A DNA stretch of 64,000 bases from positions 62,001 to 126,000 of the forward strand of contig CAWEYO010000014.1 of the NCBI GenBank assembly GCA_963813315.1, in the 5' to 3' direction. The position numbers and the translations under genes are program-made. This document shows, in pieces, positions 42,764 through 50,266 of this stretch. Within the stretch, counting starts at the first letter, position 1; the number at the start of each line of letters is the position of its first letter. The notes under the pieces were generated by a model. The model made no database searches. It had not been told where the DNA came from and was given only the letters and a program-made list of their open reading frames with translations. Origin of the DNA: CAWEYO01 sp963813315 (GTDB lineage Bacteria; Pseudomonadota; Alphaproteobacteria; Rhizobiales; Rhizobiaceae).

Positions 42764-44115
42764 CCGGCACGACATCGATCGCCGGCCTCGCGCCGTGGTT
42801 GGAAAGCTATGCGCTGCAACGCCTTCTGGCGGTGCTGTCGACCGAAGGCGAAAAGGCACGGGTCGCCGGCGGCGCGGTGCGCAACGCGCTGCTCGGACAG
42901 GCGGTCAGCGACGTGGACATCGCTACCACCAATCGCCCGGAGGAAACGATCCGCCGCGCCGAGGATGCCGGCTACAAGGCTGTCCCGACCGGCGCGGCGC
43001 ATGGAACGATCACGGTCGTCGCGCAGGGCAAGCCCTACGAGGTCACCACCCTGCGTGCCGACATCGAAACCGACGGGCGTCGCGCCAAGGTGGTGTTCGG
43101 GCGTGACTGGAGGTGCGACGCCGAACGGCGCGACTTCACCATCAACGCGCTTTACGCCGATGCTGACGGCACCGTCGTCGACTTTGTCGGCGGGCTCGAC
43201 GACCTCCGTAGCCGCACGCTCCGTTTCATCGGCGACCCTGAAACGCGCATCCGCGAAGACTATCTCCGCATCCTCCGCTTTTTCCGCTTTTTCGCCTGGT
43301 ATGGTTCCGGGCGCCCGGACGCCGAAGGGCTGAAAGCGTGCGCGCGACTCAAGGAAGGGCTCGGCCAACTTTCAGCTGAGCGTATCTGGAGCGAACTTAA
43401 AAAGCTGCTGGCGGCGCCGGACCCCTCCCGCGCGCTGCTCTGGATGCGGCAGGCCGGCGTGCTCTGTCGCGTGCTGCCCGAAAGCGAGAAGTGGGGGATC
43501 GATGCGATCCATCCCCTGGTAAGAACCGAACGCGACCTTGGCTGGATGCCCGACCCGCTGCGCCGGCTTGAGGCGATCGTGCCGCCTGACGGCGTTCGGC
43601 TGGCCGGACTGGCTGCACGCCTCAAATTATCCAAGGCAGAGACCGAGCGCCTTCTGGCGTGGGCCAGGACGGACCCGATCGACGCCTCCACAAGCGAGGC
43701 TGAACTTGCCGCGAAGCTCTATCGCGGGGCACCGGAGGGGATCATGGACCGTCTGCGCCTATCGCTTTCCGCCGCCCGTGGCCGCGCCGAGGGCGGCCCG
43801 GCGCCAACGCACGAACCCGGTGAGCTGATAGACCTTTCGGGCAAGATTATGCGTAATACCAATAGGTCGGAGCGTGGTGACGGATCAAATCCCGCTTTCG
43901 TCGAGGCAGGTGGGTTTTCGAGCCTGTTGAGCTTTGCGGAAAACTGGAAGAGGCCGCACTTTCCGGTGAAAGGTAGTGATCTGACCGGGATCGGGTTGAA
44001 GGAAGGTCCGGCGGTTGGCGCGGCGCTGAAGGCTCTGGAGACAGCCTGGGTTGAATCCGGCTTTTCACTCGATCGCGGCGCGCTTCTGGCGCGCGCCGCC
44101 GAGTTCAGAGACTGA
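42760..44115 (+). CDS. cca: CCA tRNA nucleotidyltransferase, with an in-frame insertion
   Basis: A 451-aa class II enzyme that adds CCA to tRNA 3' ends. Head and neck motifs: RVAGGAVRNALLGQAVSDVDIA, RDWRCDAERRDFTINALYAD, FIGDPETRIREDYLRILRFF. Starts with a GTG overlapping the Nudix stop. Residues about 358-387 (DLSGKIMRNTNRSERGDGSN and PAFVEAGGFS) interrupt what should be a continuous C-terminal helix leading to LLSFAENWKRPHFPVKGSDL, making it roughly 30 residues longer than the usual ~420. The bases of that stretch (43835-43925) include GTAATACCAATAGG and look less codon-biased, as if a short repeat had entered the gene in frame. Activity is probably kept since the catalytic head is intact. 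Confidence 0.9.
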   Translation: MTGTTSIAGLAPWLESYALQRLLAVLSTEGEKARVAGGAVRNALLGQAVSDVDIATTNRPEETIRRAEDAGYKAVPTGAAHGTITVVAQGKPYEVTTLRADIETDGRRAKVVFGRDWRCDAERRDFTINALYADADGTVVDFVGGLDDLRSRTLRFIGDPETRIREDYLRILRFFRFFAWYGSGRPDAEGLKACARLKEGLGQLSAERIWSELKKLLAAPDPSRALLWMRQAGVLCRVLPESEKWGIDAIHPLVRTERDLGWMPDPLRRLEAIVPPDGVRLAGLAARLKLSKAETERLLAWARTDPIDASTSEAELAAKLYRGAPEGIMDRLRLSLSAARGRAEGGPAPTHEPGELIDLSGKIMRNTNRSERGDGSNPAFVEAGGFSSLLSFAENWKRPHFPVKGSDLTGIGLKEGPAVGAALKALETAWVESGFSLDRGALLARAAEFRD

Positions 44116-44166
44116 CTTGGATATCGGCCGCGGCAATCTGAGGAGCGCCTGCCTTGTTGACTCTCG

Positions 44167-44352
44167 TCAAGCCGCGTCGGGAACCTTCTCGATGCGCGAG
44201 CGGATAGCTTCGATCATCGTCTCGCGAATGACTGTCTCGCCATGCGTGTCGCGCAGGTGTTCGGCGACGCGGCGCATGATCTCCGCTTCCTCTTCATGGC
44301 GTGTGTGCCAGTCGCAGCCGGGGACGAGCGACCCGCATTGGAATTCCTTCAT
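44167..44352 (-). CDS. DUF1059 domain-containing protein
   Basis: A 61-aa protein, MKEFQCGSLVPGCDWHTRHE and EEEAEIMRRVAEHLRDTHGE, matching the small DUF1059 family with conserved Cys (Cys6, Cys13) and His residues that could bind a metal. Function unknown. GGAG precedes the ATG at 44352. Confidence 0.85.
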   Translation of the reverse strand: MKEFQCGSLVPGCDWHTRHEEEAEIMRRVAEHLRDTHGETVIRETMIEAIRSRIEKVPDAA

Positions 44353-44487
44353 AGGACTTCTCCATTCTCGTTCTGGTCACGGTGAGGGAGGATAACACGG
44401 ATCGACCGACAAGGTTGCGCCTGCCACGATGTGGGCGGCGTCTGCCTCTACGTTGGGTCGCACCTCGCGCACAGAGCGCTGCAGAGA
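44353..44487. other. Spacer between DUF1059 gene and vapC
   Basis: 135 bp. It should hold the DUF1059 promoter, reading leftwards. No gene seen. Confidence 0.3.
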
Positions 44488-44856
44488 TCACAGATTTGTC
44501 GTCGTGAGCGACAGCTTTTCGGCCACGGCGGATAGGCGCCTATCGCGCGTCCAAAGGGTTGCACCTGCGGTCAATTGCGCGGCTGCGAGCAAATGAACAT
44601 CGACATAGCCGATGCCGAGACCAAATAGGGCGCGCTGTTTCACAAAGTGCATGACCTCGTCGAAGGTGGGGACAGCAGCCTGAGGCAAGTCCCGCATAGA
44701 GCTTATGACGACATCACGGTTTCGCAAACTGCCGAGCGCCAGCTCGCCGAGCACGAAGGGATGCATCAATACTTTGCCCGCCTCAAGCAGCACGACAAGC
44801 CGTGCATCGCCGACGCGCAGATGATCCACCCAGATGGAGGTATCGACAAGAACCAT
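44488..44856 (-). CDS. vapC: VapC-type PIN-domain ribonuclease toxin
   Basis: A 122-aa PIN toxin: MVLVDTSIWVDHLRVGD at the N-terminus (Asp5), VLGELALGSL (Glu), GIGYVDVHLLAAAQLTAGAT and LWTRDRRL. Cleaves RNA when not neutralised. Begins directly after the VapB stop codon (TGA then ATG), so it is translationally coupled. Typical VapBC module, separate in sequence from the Phd/PIN pair at 33.6 kb. Confidence 0.92.
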   Translation of the reverse strand: MVLVDTSIWVDHLRVGDARLVVLLEAGKVLMHPFVLGELALGSLRNRDVVISSMRDLPQAAVPTFDEVMHFVKQRALFGLGIGYVDVHLLAAAQLTAGATLWTRDRRLSAVAEKLSLTTTNL

Positions 44857-45042
44857 TCAGCGACTGCGGGGGGGAGACGTCAGTTCCGGCTCGCTACCCC
44901 CGAGCCGTGCCAGCCGCCTTGCGCTTTCGCGCTCGATCAATGCCCTGAGCGCCTCGCGAACAAGTGCGGACTTCTCCTGCAAACCGGTGAAGGTCCGGGC
45001 CTTTTCCAACAGTTCATCATCGATGGCAAGCGTCGTTCGCAC
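44857..45042 (-). CDS. vapB: VapB-type antitoxin (ribbon-helix-helix)
   Basis: A 61-aa antitoxin: VRTTLAIDDELLEKARTFTG and EKSALVREALRALIERESAR, the CopG/VapB-type ribbon-helix-helix, then an acidic tail. Start chosen at the GTG at 45042, with GGAG 7 bases upstream; a TTG one codon earlier is the alternative. Directly precedes vapC. A perfect 14-bp palindrome sits 34 bp upstream as probable operator. Confidence 0.88.
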   Translation of the reverse strand: MRTTLAIDDELLEKARTFTGLQEKSALVREALRALIERESARRLARLGGSEPELTSPPRSR

Positions 45043-45075
45043 CAAAATTCTCCACAGGCTACGCGTTACAATATG

Positions 45076-45089
45076 GCATCATATGATGC
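45076..45089 (-). promoter_or_regulatory. Probable VapBC operator
   Basis: GCATCATATGATGC, a perfect 14-bp palindrome, lies 34-47 bp upstream of the vapB start codon. VapBC complexes usually repress their own promoter by binding such a site. Inference from position and symmetry. Confidence 0.6.
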
Positions 45090-45135
45090 TGCATTCCATG
45101 CCTTTCTTCGCCATTTCCGCACTATTAGGCCCAAC

Positions 45136-46050
45136 TCAGACCCACTTCGCTTCCGGGGGGAGGCTGGAGAGGATCGAATCGACGTTGCCGCCGGTTTTCA
45201 GCCCGAAGATCGTGCCGCGATCGTAGAGCAGGTTGAACTCGACATAGCGGCCACGGCGGATCAGTTGCTCTTCCCGATCGGCTTCGGTCCAATTGGCGTT
45301 GAAATTGCTCTTCACCAGATGCTGGTAGACGACAAGGAAGGAGCGGCCGACGTCCTGCGTGAAACGGTAATCTGCGGCCCAGCCGCCTTTCTCCTCTGGC
45401 GAATGCAGCCAGTCGTAGAAGATGCCGCCGACGCCGCGGGGCTCATTGCGGTGGGCCAGGAAGAAATACTCGTCGCACCAGGTCTTCAGTCTTGCATAGT
45501 CCGCGACGCCTGCATTCTTGTCGCAGGCGAACTGCATAGCCTTGTGGAATGCCTGGCTGTCCGGGTCCTGCTGGTGGCGGCGCCGGTCGAGCACGGGCGT
45601 GAGGTCCGCGCCGCCGCCAAACCATTGCCGCGAGGTCACCACCATGCGCGTGTTCATGTGAACTGCCGGCACGTTCGGGTTCCATGGATGCGCGATCAGC
45701 GAAATTCCGCTTGCCCAGAAACGCGGATCGTCCTCCGCTCCCGGCATCTGGCGGCGGAACTCCGGCGAGAATTCGCCATAGACGGTAGAAGTGTGTACGC
45801 CGACCTTCTCGAACACGCGGCCATGCATCATCGACATCACGCCGCCGCCGCCTTTGCCTTCATCACGCCGCCAGGGTGTTTGCTCGAAACGGCCCGGCGA
45901 CCAGGACGATTGCGGTCCGCTCAGCTGATCCTCGATTTCCTCGAAGGCTCGGCAGATGCGATCACGCAGGAGCTCGAACCAGGCCTGAGCCGTGGCCTTC
46001 TTGTCTTCAATGTCCGCAGGCAGACCCGCAGGGATTTCGGGGCGATCCAT
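45136..46050 (-). CDS. hemF: Oxygen-dependent coproporphyrinogen III oxidase
   Basis: A 304-aa enzyme of heme synthesis that converts coproporphyrinogen III to protoporphyrinogen IX using O2. Family blocks: GGGVMSMMHGRVFEKVGVH, FWASGISLIAHPWNPNVPAV, MNTRMVVTSRQWFGGGADLT, WCDEYFFLAHRNEPRGVGGI, FYDWLHSPE and RGRYVEFNLLYDRGTIFGL. Start at 46050 (MDRPEIPAGL) has GGAG upstream; a longer frame from 46101 is less supported. Monocistronic; divergent from the small gene at 46164. Confidence 0.96.
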   Translation of the reverse strand: MDRPEIPAGLPADIEDKKATAQAWFELLRDRICRAFEEIEDQLSGPQSSWSPGRFEQTPWRRDEGKGGGGVMSMMHGRVFEKVGVHTSTVYGEFSPEFRRQMPGAEDDPRFWASGISLIAHPWNPNVPAVHMNTRMVVTSRQWFGGGADLTPVLDRRRHQQDPDSQAFHKAMQFACDKNAGVADYARLKTWCDEYFFLAHRNEPRGVGGIFYDWLHSPEEKGGWAADYRFTQDVGRSFLVVYQHLVKSNFNANWTEADREEQLIRRGRYVEFNLLYDRGTIFGLKTGGNVDSILSSLPPEAKWV

Positions 46051-46163
46051 GCGCACTCCGGTTCTTCTCGTCAGCGGACGTCGGCGGGCGACCGCCCACA
46101 AATGACTCGTCTTTTCCGGGTGCGATCCCTAATCTTTAATATGCAAGGGTCAAGGAGTTCTTT

Positions 46164-46421
46164 GTGCGCACCCCGGCAAGACCGCCGCTCGATGGTCTGA
46201 AGAAAAGGCTCGACCGCGCCCGCGCCGAGCGCCAGCGGATGCCGCGCGATGGCTTCCTGCGCGAAACTTTCGTTCTGCCGCGCGCCGACGCGCGCGATAA
46301 GGCGCGCGAGTGGTTCGACCGCTGGCCGAAACAGGCCTACTGGACCGAGATCGAAAGCTGGTTCGAGCGTCCGGGAGATATCATCGAGTTCACCATCAGG
46401 CGGCTGCCCAGCGCAGATTAG
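46164..46421 (+). CDS. Small conserved hypothetical protein
   Basis: An 85-aa basic protein, PPLDGLKKRLDRARAERQRM and DARDKAREWFDRWPKQAYWT, with a C-terminal beta-like ESWFERPGDIIEFTIRRLPS. Starts at a GTG after AAGGAG. No known motif; it looks like one of the small conserved proteins of Rhizobiales. Its TAG stop codon forms the beginning of repeat copy C. Confidence 0.7.
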   Translation: MRTPARPPLDGLKKRLDRARAERQRMPRDGFLRETFVLPRADARDKAREWFDRWPKQAYWTEIESWFERPGDIIEFTIRRLPSAD

Positions 46422-46564
46422 GGTGCGCTGGTATTCAGGTGATGGCGGCCTGCAAATGGCGGTTTTCTCCGCTTCCGCTACTCACGTACCCAAACGTACG
46501 CTCTGTGCCGGTTCTCGAAAACCGCCATTTTCGCCTCGGCCTGACCTGAATCCCGACACACCCT
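46419..46564. repeat. Stop-codon-associated palindromic repeat, copy C
   Basis: 146 bp, beginning TAGGGTGCGCTGG (the stop codon of the 46164 gene) and ending CGACACACCCT. Arms ATTCAGGT/ACCTGAAT and AAATGGCGG/CCGCCATTTT, core CGTACCCAAACGTACG. Lies between convergent genes. A stop codon interrupts the minus-strand frame that is open in copies B and D, so it is not coding. Confidence 0.9.
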
Positions 46565-46581
46565 GGACCGGATGGATCCTC

Positions 46582-47121
46582 CTACAGCGGCGGACGCTCC
46601 GATGAGATCACGGCTGCCGCGCTTTCGCTCTGTTCGAGCACAGGACAGAGTTGGCGGAGCGCCTCGCCGACGGCCATGGCAGCGCTGAGCGAGATGTTAA
46701 GGCTGCGCCCGCCGCCTCTCATTGGAATGACAAGGCGGGCGTCCGCGACGGCGTGCACAGCCTCTGGCACGCCGGCCGATTCCCGTCCGAAGAGCAGGAT
46801 GTCGCCCTCCGCGAAGGCGAACCGTGTGTAGGGTTGGGCCGCCTTGGTCGAGAAAAGCACGAGCCGGCGTCCCTCGCCGCGCCGCCACTCCTCGAAGCGC
46901 GCAAAATCGACATGCCGGCGGAGCATAGCCATTTCCAGATAATCCATGCCGGCTCGTTTCAGGTTGCGATCCGAGTGATCAAAGCCGGCGGGGTCGATGA
47001 TGTCGACGGCAACGCCGAGACAGGCGGCCATGCGCAGGATGGTGCCGGTATTGCCGGCGATGTCCGGCTGATAGAGCGCGATGCGGATACCCAATACGGA
47101 GCCTCTAAAATGTGGCGGCAT
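46582..47121 (-). CDS. trmL: tRNA (cytidine(34)-2'-O)-methyltransferase
   Basis: A small SPOUT methyltransferase, IRIALYQPDIAGNTGTILRM at the N-terminus, FDHSDRNLKRAGMDYLEMAM, LFGRESAGVPEAVHAVADAR and IPMRGGGRSLNISLSAAMAV at the end, the TrmL signature for 2'-O-methylation of the wobble base in tRNA-Leu. 179 aa from the ATG at 47121; a TTG at 47094, preceded by AGAGG, would start directly at the conserved residues and is an equally likely start. Confidence 0.92.
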   Translation of the reverse strand: MPPHFRGSVLGIRIALYQPDIAGNTGTILRMAACLGVAVDIIDPAGFDHSDRNLKRAGMDYLEMAMLRRHVDFARFEEWRRGEGRRLVLFSTKAAQPYTRFAFAEGDILLFGRESAGVPEAVHAVADARLVIPMRGGGRSLNISLSAAMAVGEALRQLCPVLEQSESAAAVISSERPPL

Positions 47122-47380
47122 GGCAACACTTATGTAGTGCCGGAGGAAAAACGTTCCGCACCGGTAGCCATTTCAGCCGAATGCGGCTATAGAGCCTGCA
47201 TTGTCAACTCGAACCGACGGAGGCAGGCATGGAACATGTGTTTTTCGCTACTACAGCCTGCCGAACTGGCGGGCTTACTGCCTGACGGCGGTTTCGGTTC
47301 GACGCTTTTCCTGACATTTCAAAGCTTGATCGCATCGATTCCCGCCGGAGTTTTTTCCCGGTTTCCGAAGGAATCGTCTG
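47122..47380. other. Spacer upstream of trmL and the 47381 gene
   Basis: 259 bp between divergent genes. It has one tiny frame at 47229-47285 (18 codons after GGAGGCAGGC) and otherwise nothing recognised. Promoters for both genes should lie here. Confidence 0.3.
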
Positions 47381-47923
47381 ATGTTTTCCTATCTTCCGCG
47401 CGGGCTGAAAACCCCGCCTGAACTTGCCGCCGATCCGCCCTTTCCGCCGGCACGCGCCGTAGCAGGCCGGATCGCTGGTGCCATTCCCGGTATTCCAGTG
47501 TCTTCCAGATTGCAGGAGAAGGGGATGCTTGACCACCTTCACTCTCCCGGCAGAACCAGCATCCATGAAAGGAAGCTGGCGGCCTGGGCCTTGTTCGTCG
47601 GCGAGAGACGTCGCGTGGTAAGCTCGCCCGATCGAAGCGCGCGGCCGCATCGCGGAATGCTGCCCGATATCGATCCGGCTATCGCGGCGCCCGATCCGAA
47701 CGGTCGTTCAATGCTGCGTCGCCTGTTTGACTTCGTCCGCGACATGGCAGGCCCTGTCGAGGCGCTCGAGATCGCTCCTGCCTGGTCGCAGTCAGGAGCT
47801 CGCGAAGCGCCTGTCGGCAAAACGACCGCGTTGTCCTACATTGGCAAGGAGAAGCTGGTGCATGCCGGGGACCGGGCCTCGGCAACGCAGGCGCCCGATT
47901 TCGATCACTCTCGCGCCGCCTGA
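47381..47923 (+). CDS. Hypothetical protein
   Basis: A 180-aa frame, MFSYLPRGLKTPPELAADPP at the start and GKTTALSYIGKEKLVHAGDR near the end, with Pro/Ala-rich low-complexity stretches. AAGGA precedes the ATG at suitable distance. Codon use is fairly typical of the window, but no domain, membrane segment or conserved motif was recognised. Could be a lineage-specific protein or an overcalled frame. Confidence 0.45.
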   Translation: MFSYLPRGLKTPPELAADPPFPPARAVAGRIAGAIPGIPVSSRLQEKGMLDHLHSPGRTSIHERKLAAWALFVGERRRVVSSPDRSARPHRGMLPDIDPAIAAPDPNGRSMLRRLFDFVRDMAGPVEALEIAPAWSQSGAREAPVGKTTALSYIGKEKLVHAGDRASATQAPDFDHSRAA

Positions 47924-47941
47924 TGCGGCGCGAGTTCTCGT

Positions 47942-48031
47942 CTAAAGCGCGTCATGCGACAGGCTTTAGACTAGTTTTTGTGCATGTCGTTATCCCAAAA
48001 CCGCTGCTCACTTTTGGGCGACATGCATTAA
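47942..48031. repeat. RIME-like intergenic palindromic repeat, copy 2
   Basis: CTAAAGCGCGTCATGCGACA and GGCTTTAG form one module; TTTTTGTGCATGTCGTTATC with GGGCGACATGCATTA form the other. Same two modules as at 4018-4126 in opposite orientation. Directly upstream of the ABC exporter gene at 48056, where it may carry or block a promoter. Confidence 0.8.
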
Positions 48032-48055
48032 CGAAAAAGACTGTAGAACTGAACA

Positions 48056-49915
48056 ATGTTCCGCTGGTTCGAAAAGCGCCTAAATCCGTTCCCGCCCGAG
48101 GAGCCGGTCGAGCCGCCGAAAACGCTCGTTGCCTTCTGCATGCACTATACGAAGGGATCGTGGCCCTACATTGCGATCGCGGCGCTCTTCAATTCGGCCA
48201 TTGCACTCGCCGAAGTGGGCATGTTCGGCTTCCTCGGCAACGTCGTGGACTGGCTATCGGCCCAAAACCGCGAGACCTTCATTCAAACCGAGGGCTGGAA
48301 ACTCGCCGGCATGGCATTCATCGTGCTGGTCGCCCTGCCGTGCGCGGTCTTCATAAGTTCCATGATCCATCAGCAGACTTTGATGGGCAATTATCCAATG
48401 CGCATCCGCTGGCAGGTTCACCGCTACCTGCTCAAGCAGTCGATGACCTTCTACCAGGATGAATTCGCTGGCCGCATCGCCACCAAGCTCATGCAGACCG
48501 CGCTTGCCGTGCGCGAATGCGTGATGAAGCTGATCGACGTGCTCAATTATGTGGTCGTCTATTTCCTCGGCGCGCTCTTCATTGTCGGCTCCGCCGATTG
48601 GCGGCTTGCAACCCCACTCGTCGTCTGGCTCGTCTGCTATGTTCTCATGCTGTCCTATTTCGTCCCTAGACTCGGCAAGGTGTCGGAGGAACAGGCCGAT
48701 GCGCGCTCGACGATGACCGGCCGCATTGTCGACAGCTATTCGAATATCCAGACGGTGAAGCTCTTTTCCCACGCGCGGCGCGAGGCATCCTACGCACGGG
48801 AAGGCATGTCGAGTTTCATTGACACGGTCTACCGCTCGATGCGTCTTGTCACCCGGCTCTACGGCTGGCTCTACGTCCTCAACTCCTCGCTGCTCGTCGC
48901 GGTCGGTGCGCTGTCCATCTGGCTCTGGCTTGGCCATGCGGTCAGCATCGGCGCTGTCGCCGTCGTGCTGGGCCTGGTGCTGCGCTTCTGGGGCATGTCG
49001 CAGTGGATCATGTGGGAGGTGTCCGCTCTCTTTGAGAACATCGGCACGGTCCAGGACGGTATCGGCTCTATATCACTGCCGCGCCTGGTGGAGGACAGAC
49101 CCGGCGCGAAGGATATAGTCGTCACCAAGGGCGACATCGAATTCGAAAACATCCGTTTCCACTACGGCAAGCGGAAGGGAGTGATCGAGGATTTGTCGCT
49201 CGCCGCCCGTTCCGGTGAGAAAGTGGGCCTCGTCGGGCGCTCAGGCGCAGGCAAGTCGACGCTCGTCAACCTGCTTCTGCGCTTCTACGATCTGGAGAAG
49301 GGACGCATCCTCATCGATGGCCAGGACATCGCTGCCGTCACGCAGGACAGCCTGCGCGCGCATATAGGAATGGTGACGCAGGACACCTCGCTTCTCCACC
49401 GGTCAGTGCGCGACAACATCCTCTATGGCCGGCCGGACGCGACCGAGCCGATGGTGATGGAGGCCGCGCGCCGTGCCGAGGCGGTGGATTTCATTCGCGG
49501 CCTGTCGGATGCCGCGGGCCGCAAGGGTTTCGATGCCCATGTCGGCGAGCGCGGCGTGAAGCTCTCCGGTGGGCAGCGGCAGCGCATCGCCATCGCGCGT
49601 GTCATGCTGAAGGACGCGCCGATCCTTATTCTCGACGAGGCGACGTCGGCGCTGGATTCGGAAGTGGAGGCGGCGATACAGGAGAATCTCTACCGGTTGA
49701 TGGAAGGCAAGACGGTCATCGCAATCGCGCATCGGCTCTCCACCATAGCCGCGATGGATCGCCTCGTTGTGATGGACAATGGCCGCATCGTCGAAGAAGG
49801 GACCCACGATGTGCTGGTGGCGAGCGCCGGCCTTTACGCCCGGCTCTGGCAACGGCAATCCGGCGGATTCCTGCTGCAGGACGATCCTACCGAGACCGAG
49901 CTGGCGGCGGAGTGA
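48056..49915 (+). CDS. ABC transporter, fused permease/ATPase exporter (first of two)
   Basis: A 619-aa half-transporter of the MsbA/multidrug type. Six predicted helices in residues ~25-320, then the nucleotide-binding domain: Walker A VGRSGAGKST near 392, signature LSGGQRQRIAIARVMLK, Walker B ILILDEATSALDSE and the His-loop IAIAHRLST. Inner-membrane exporter of lipids, drugs or other hydrophobic compounds; the substrate is unknown. It is followed on the same strand by a close paralogue (50267), so the two may form a heterodimer. A RIME-like repeat lies directly upstream. Confidence 0.9.
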   Translation: MFRWFEKRLNPFPPEEPVEPPKTLVAFCMHYTKGSWPYIAIAALFNSAIALAEVGMFGFLGNVVDWLSAQNRETFIQTEGWKLAGMAFIVLVALPCAVFISSMIHQQTLMGNYPMRIRWQVHRYLLKQSMTFYQDEFAGRIATKLMQTALAVRECVMKLIDVLNYVVVYFLGALFIVGSADWRLATPLVVWLVCYVLMLSYFVPRLGKVSEEQADARSTMTGRIVDSYSNIQTVKLFSHARREASYAREGMSSFIDTVYRSMRLVTRLYGWLYVLNSSLLVAVGALSIWLWLGHAVSIGAVAVVLGLVLRFWGMSQWIMWEVSALFENIGTVQDGIGSISLPRLVEDRPGAKDIVVTKGDIEFENIRFHYGKRKGVIEDLSLAARSGEKVGLVGRSGAGKSTLVNLLLRFYDLEKGRILIDGQDIAAVTQDSLRAHIGMVTQDTSLLHRSVRDNILYGRPDATEPMVMEAARRAEAVDFIRGLSDAAGRKGFDAHVGERGVKLSGGQRQRIAIARVMLKDAPILILDEATSALDSEVEAAIQENLYRLMEGKTVIAIAHRLSTIAAMDRLVVMDNGRIVEEGTHDVLVASAGLYARLWQRQSGGFLLQDDPTETELAAE

Positions 49916-50266
49916 ACTACGCCTGGCAGGTCCTTATATATTGGATATTGGGGACGCGGCGCCAGGCTACCGGCATTCGCGGACCGTGCATCTGAACTCG
50001 GATGAACAAATGGGCGATCACTCCTCACCCCCCTCTCCGGCCGCTTCGCGGCCACCTCTCCCCCACTTTCGTGGGGTAGAGGAAGGAGCGTTGAATGCCG
50101 TGGCGCCCTTCCTCTCCCTCGCCGAAGGTGGGGGAGAGGTGCCGAGCGTAGCGAGGCGGAGAGGGGGTGAGGAGTGGTTACCGAAGGCGACGAAGGGCCC
50201 GGAGCCATGGCGAAGGGCCGGACCATGCGTGAACCTGAATTCCCCTGAAATCTCCGGAGTGATCGC
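49916..50266. repeat. Long palindromic intergenic element between the two exporter genes
   Basis: 351 bp without a gene. Within it, the block from about 50019 (CACTCCTCACCCCCCTCTCC) to about 50178 (GGAGAGGGGGTGAGGAGTGG) has complementary outer arms and further inner arms (CGGCCGCTTCGCGGCC; TCTCCCCCACTTTCG opposite CGAAGGTGGGGGAGA). This is a common rhizobial type of element. Together with its hairpins it may end transcription of the first exporter gene or adjust the ratio of the two. Confidence 0.8.

Noticed and set aside
47229..47285. 18-codon frame after GGAGGCAGGC in the trmL spacer
   Set aside because: Good ribosome binding site but no relation to the gene downstream and no notable codon content; too little to call.
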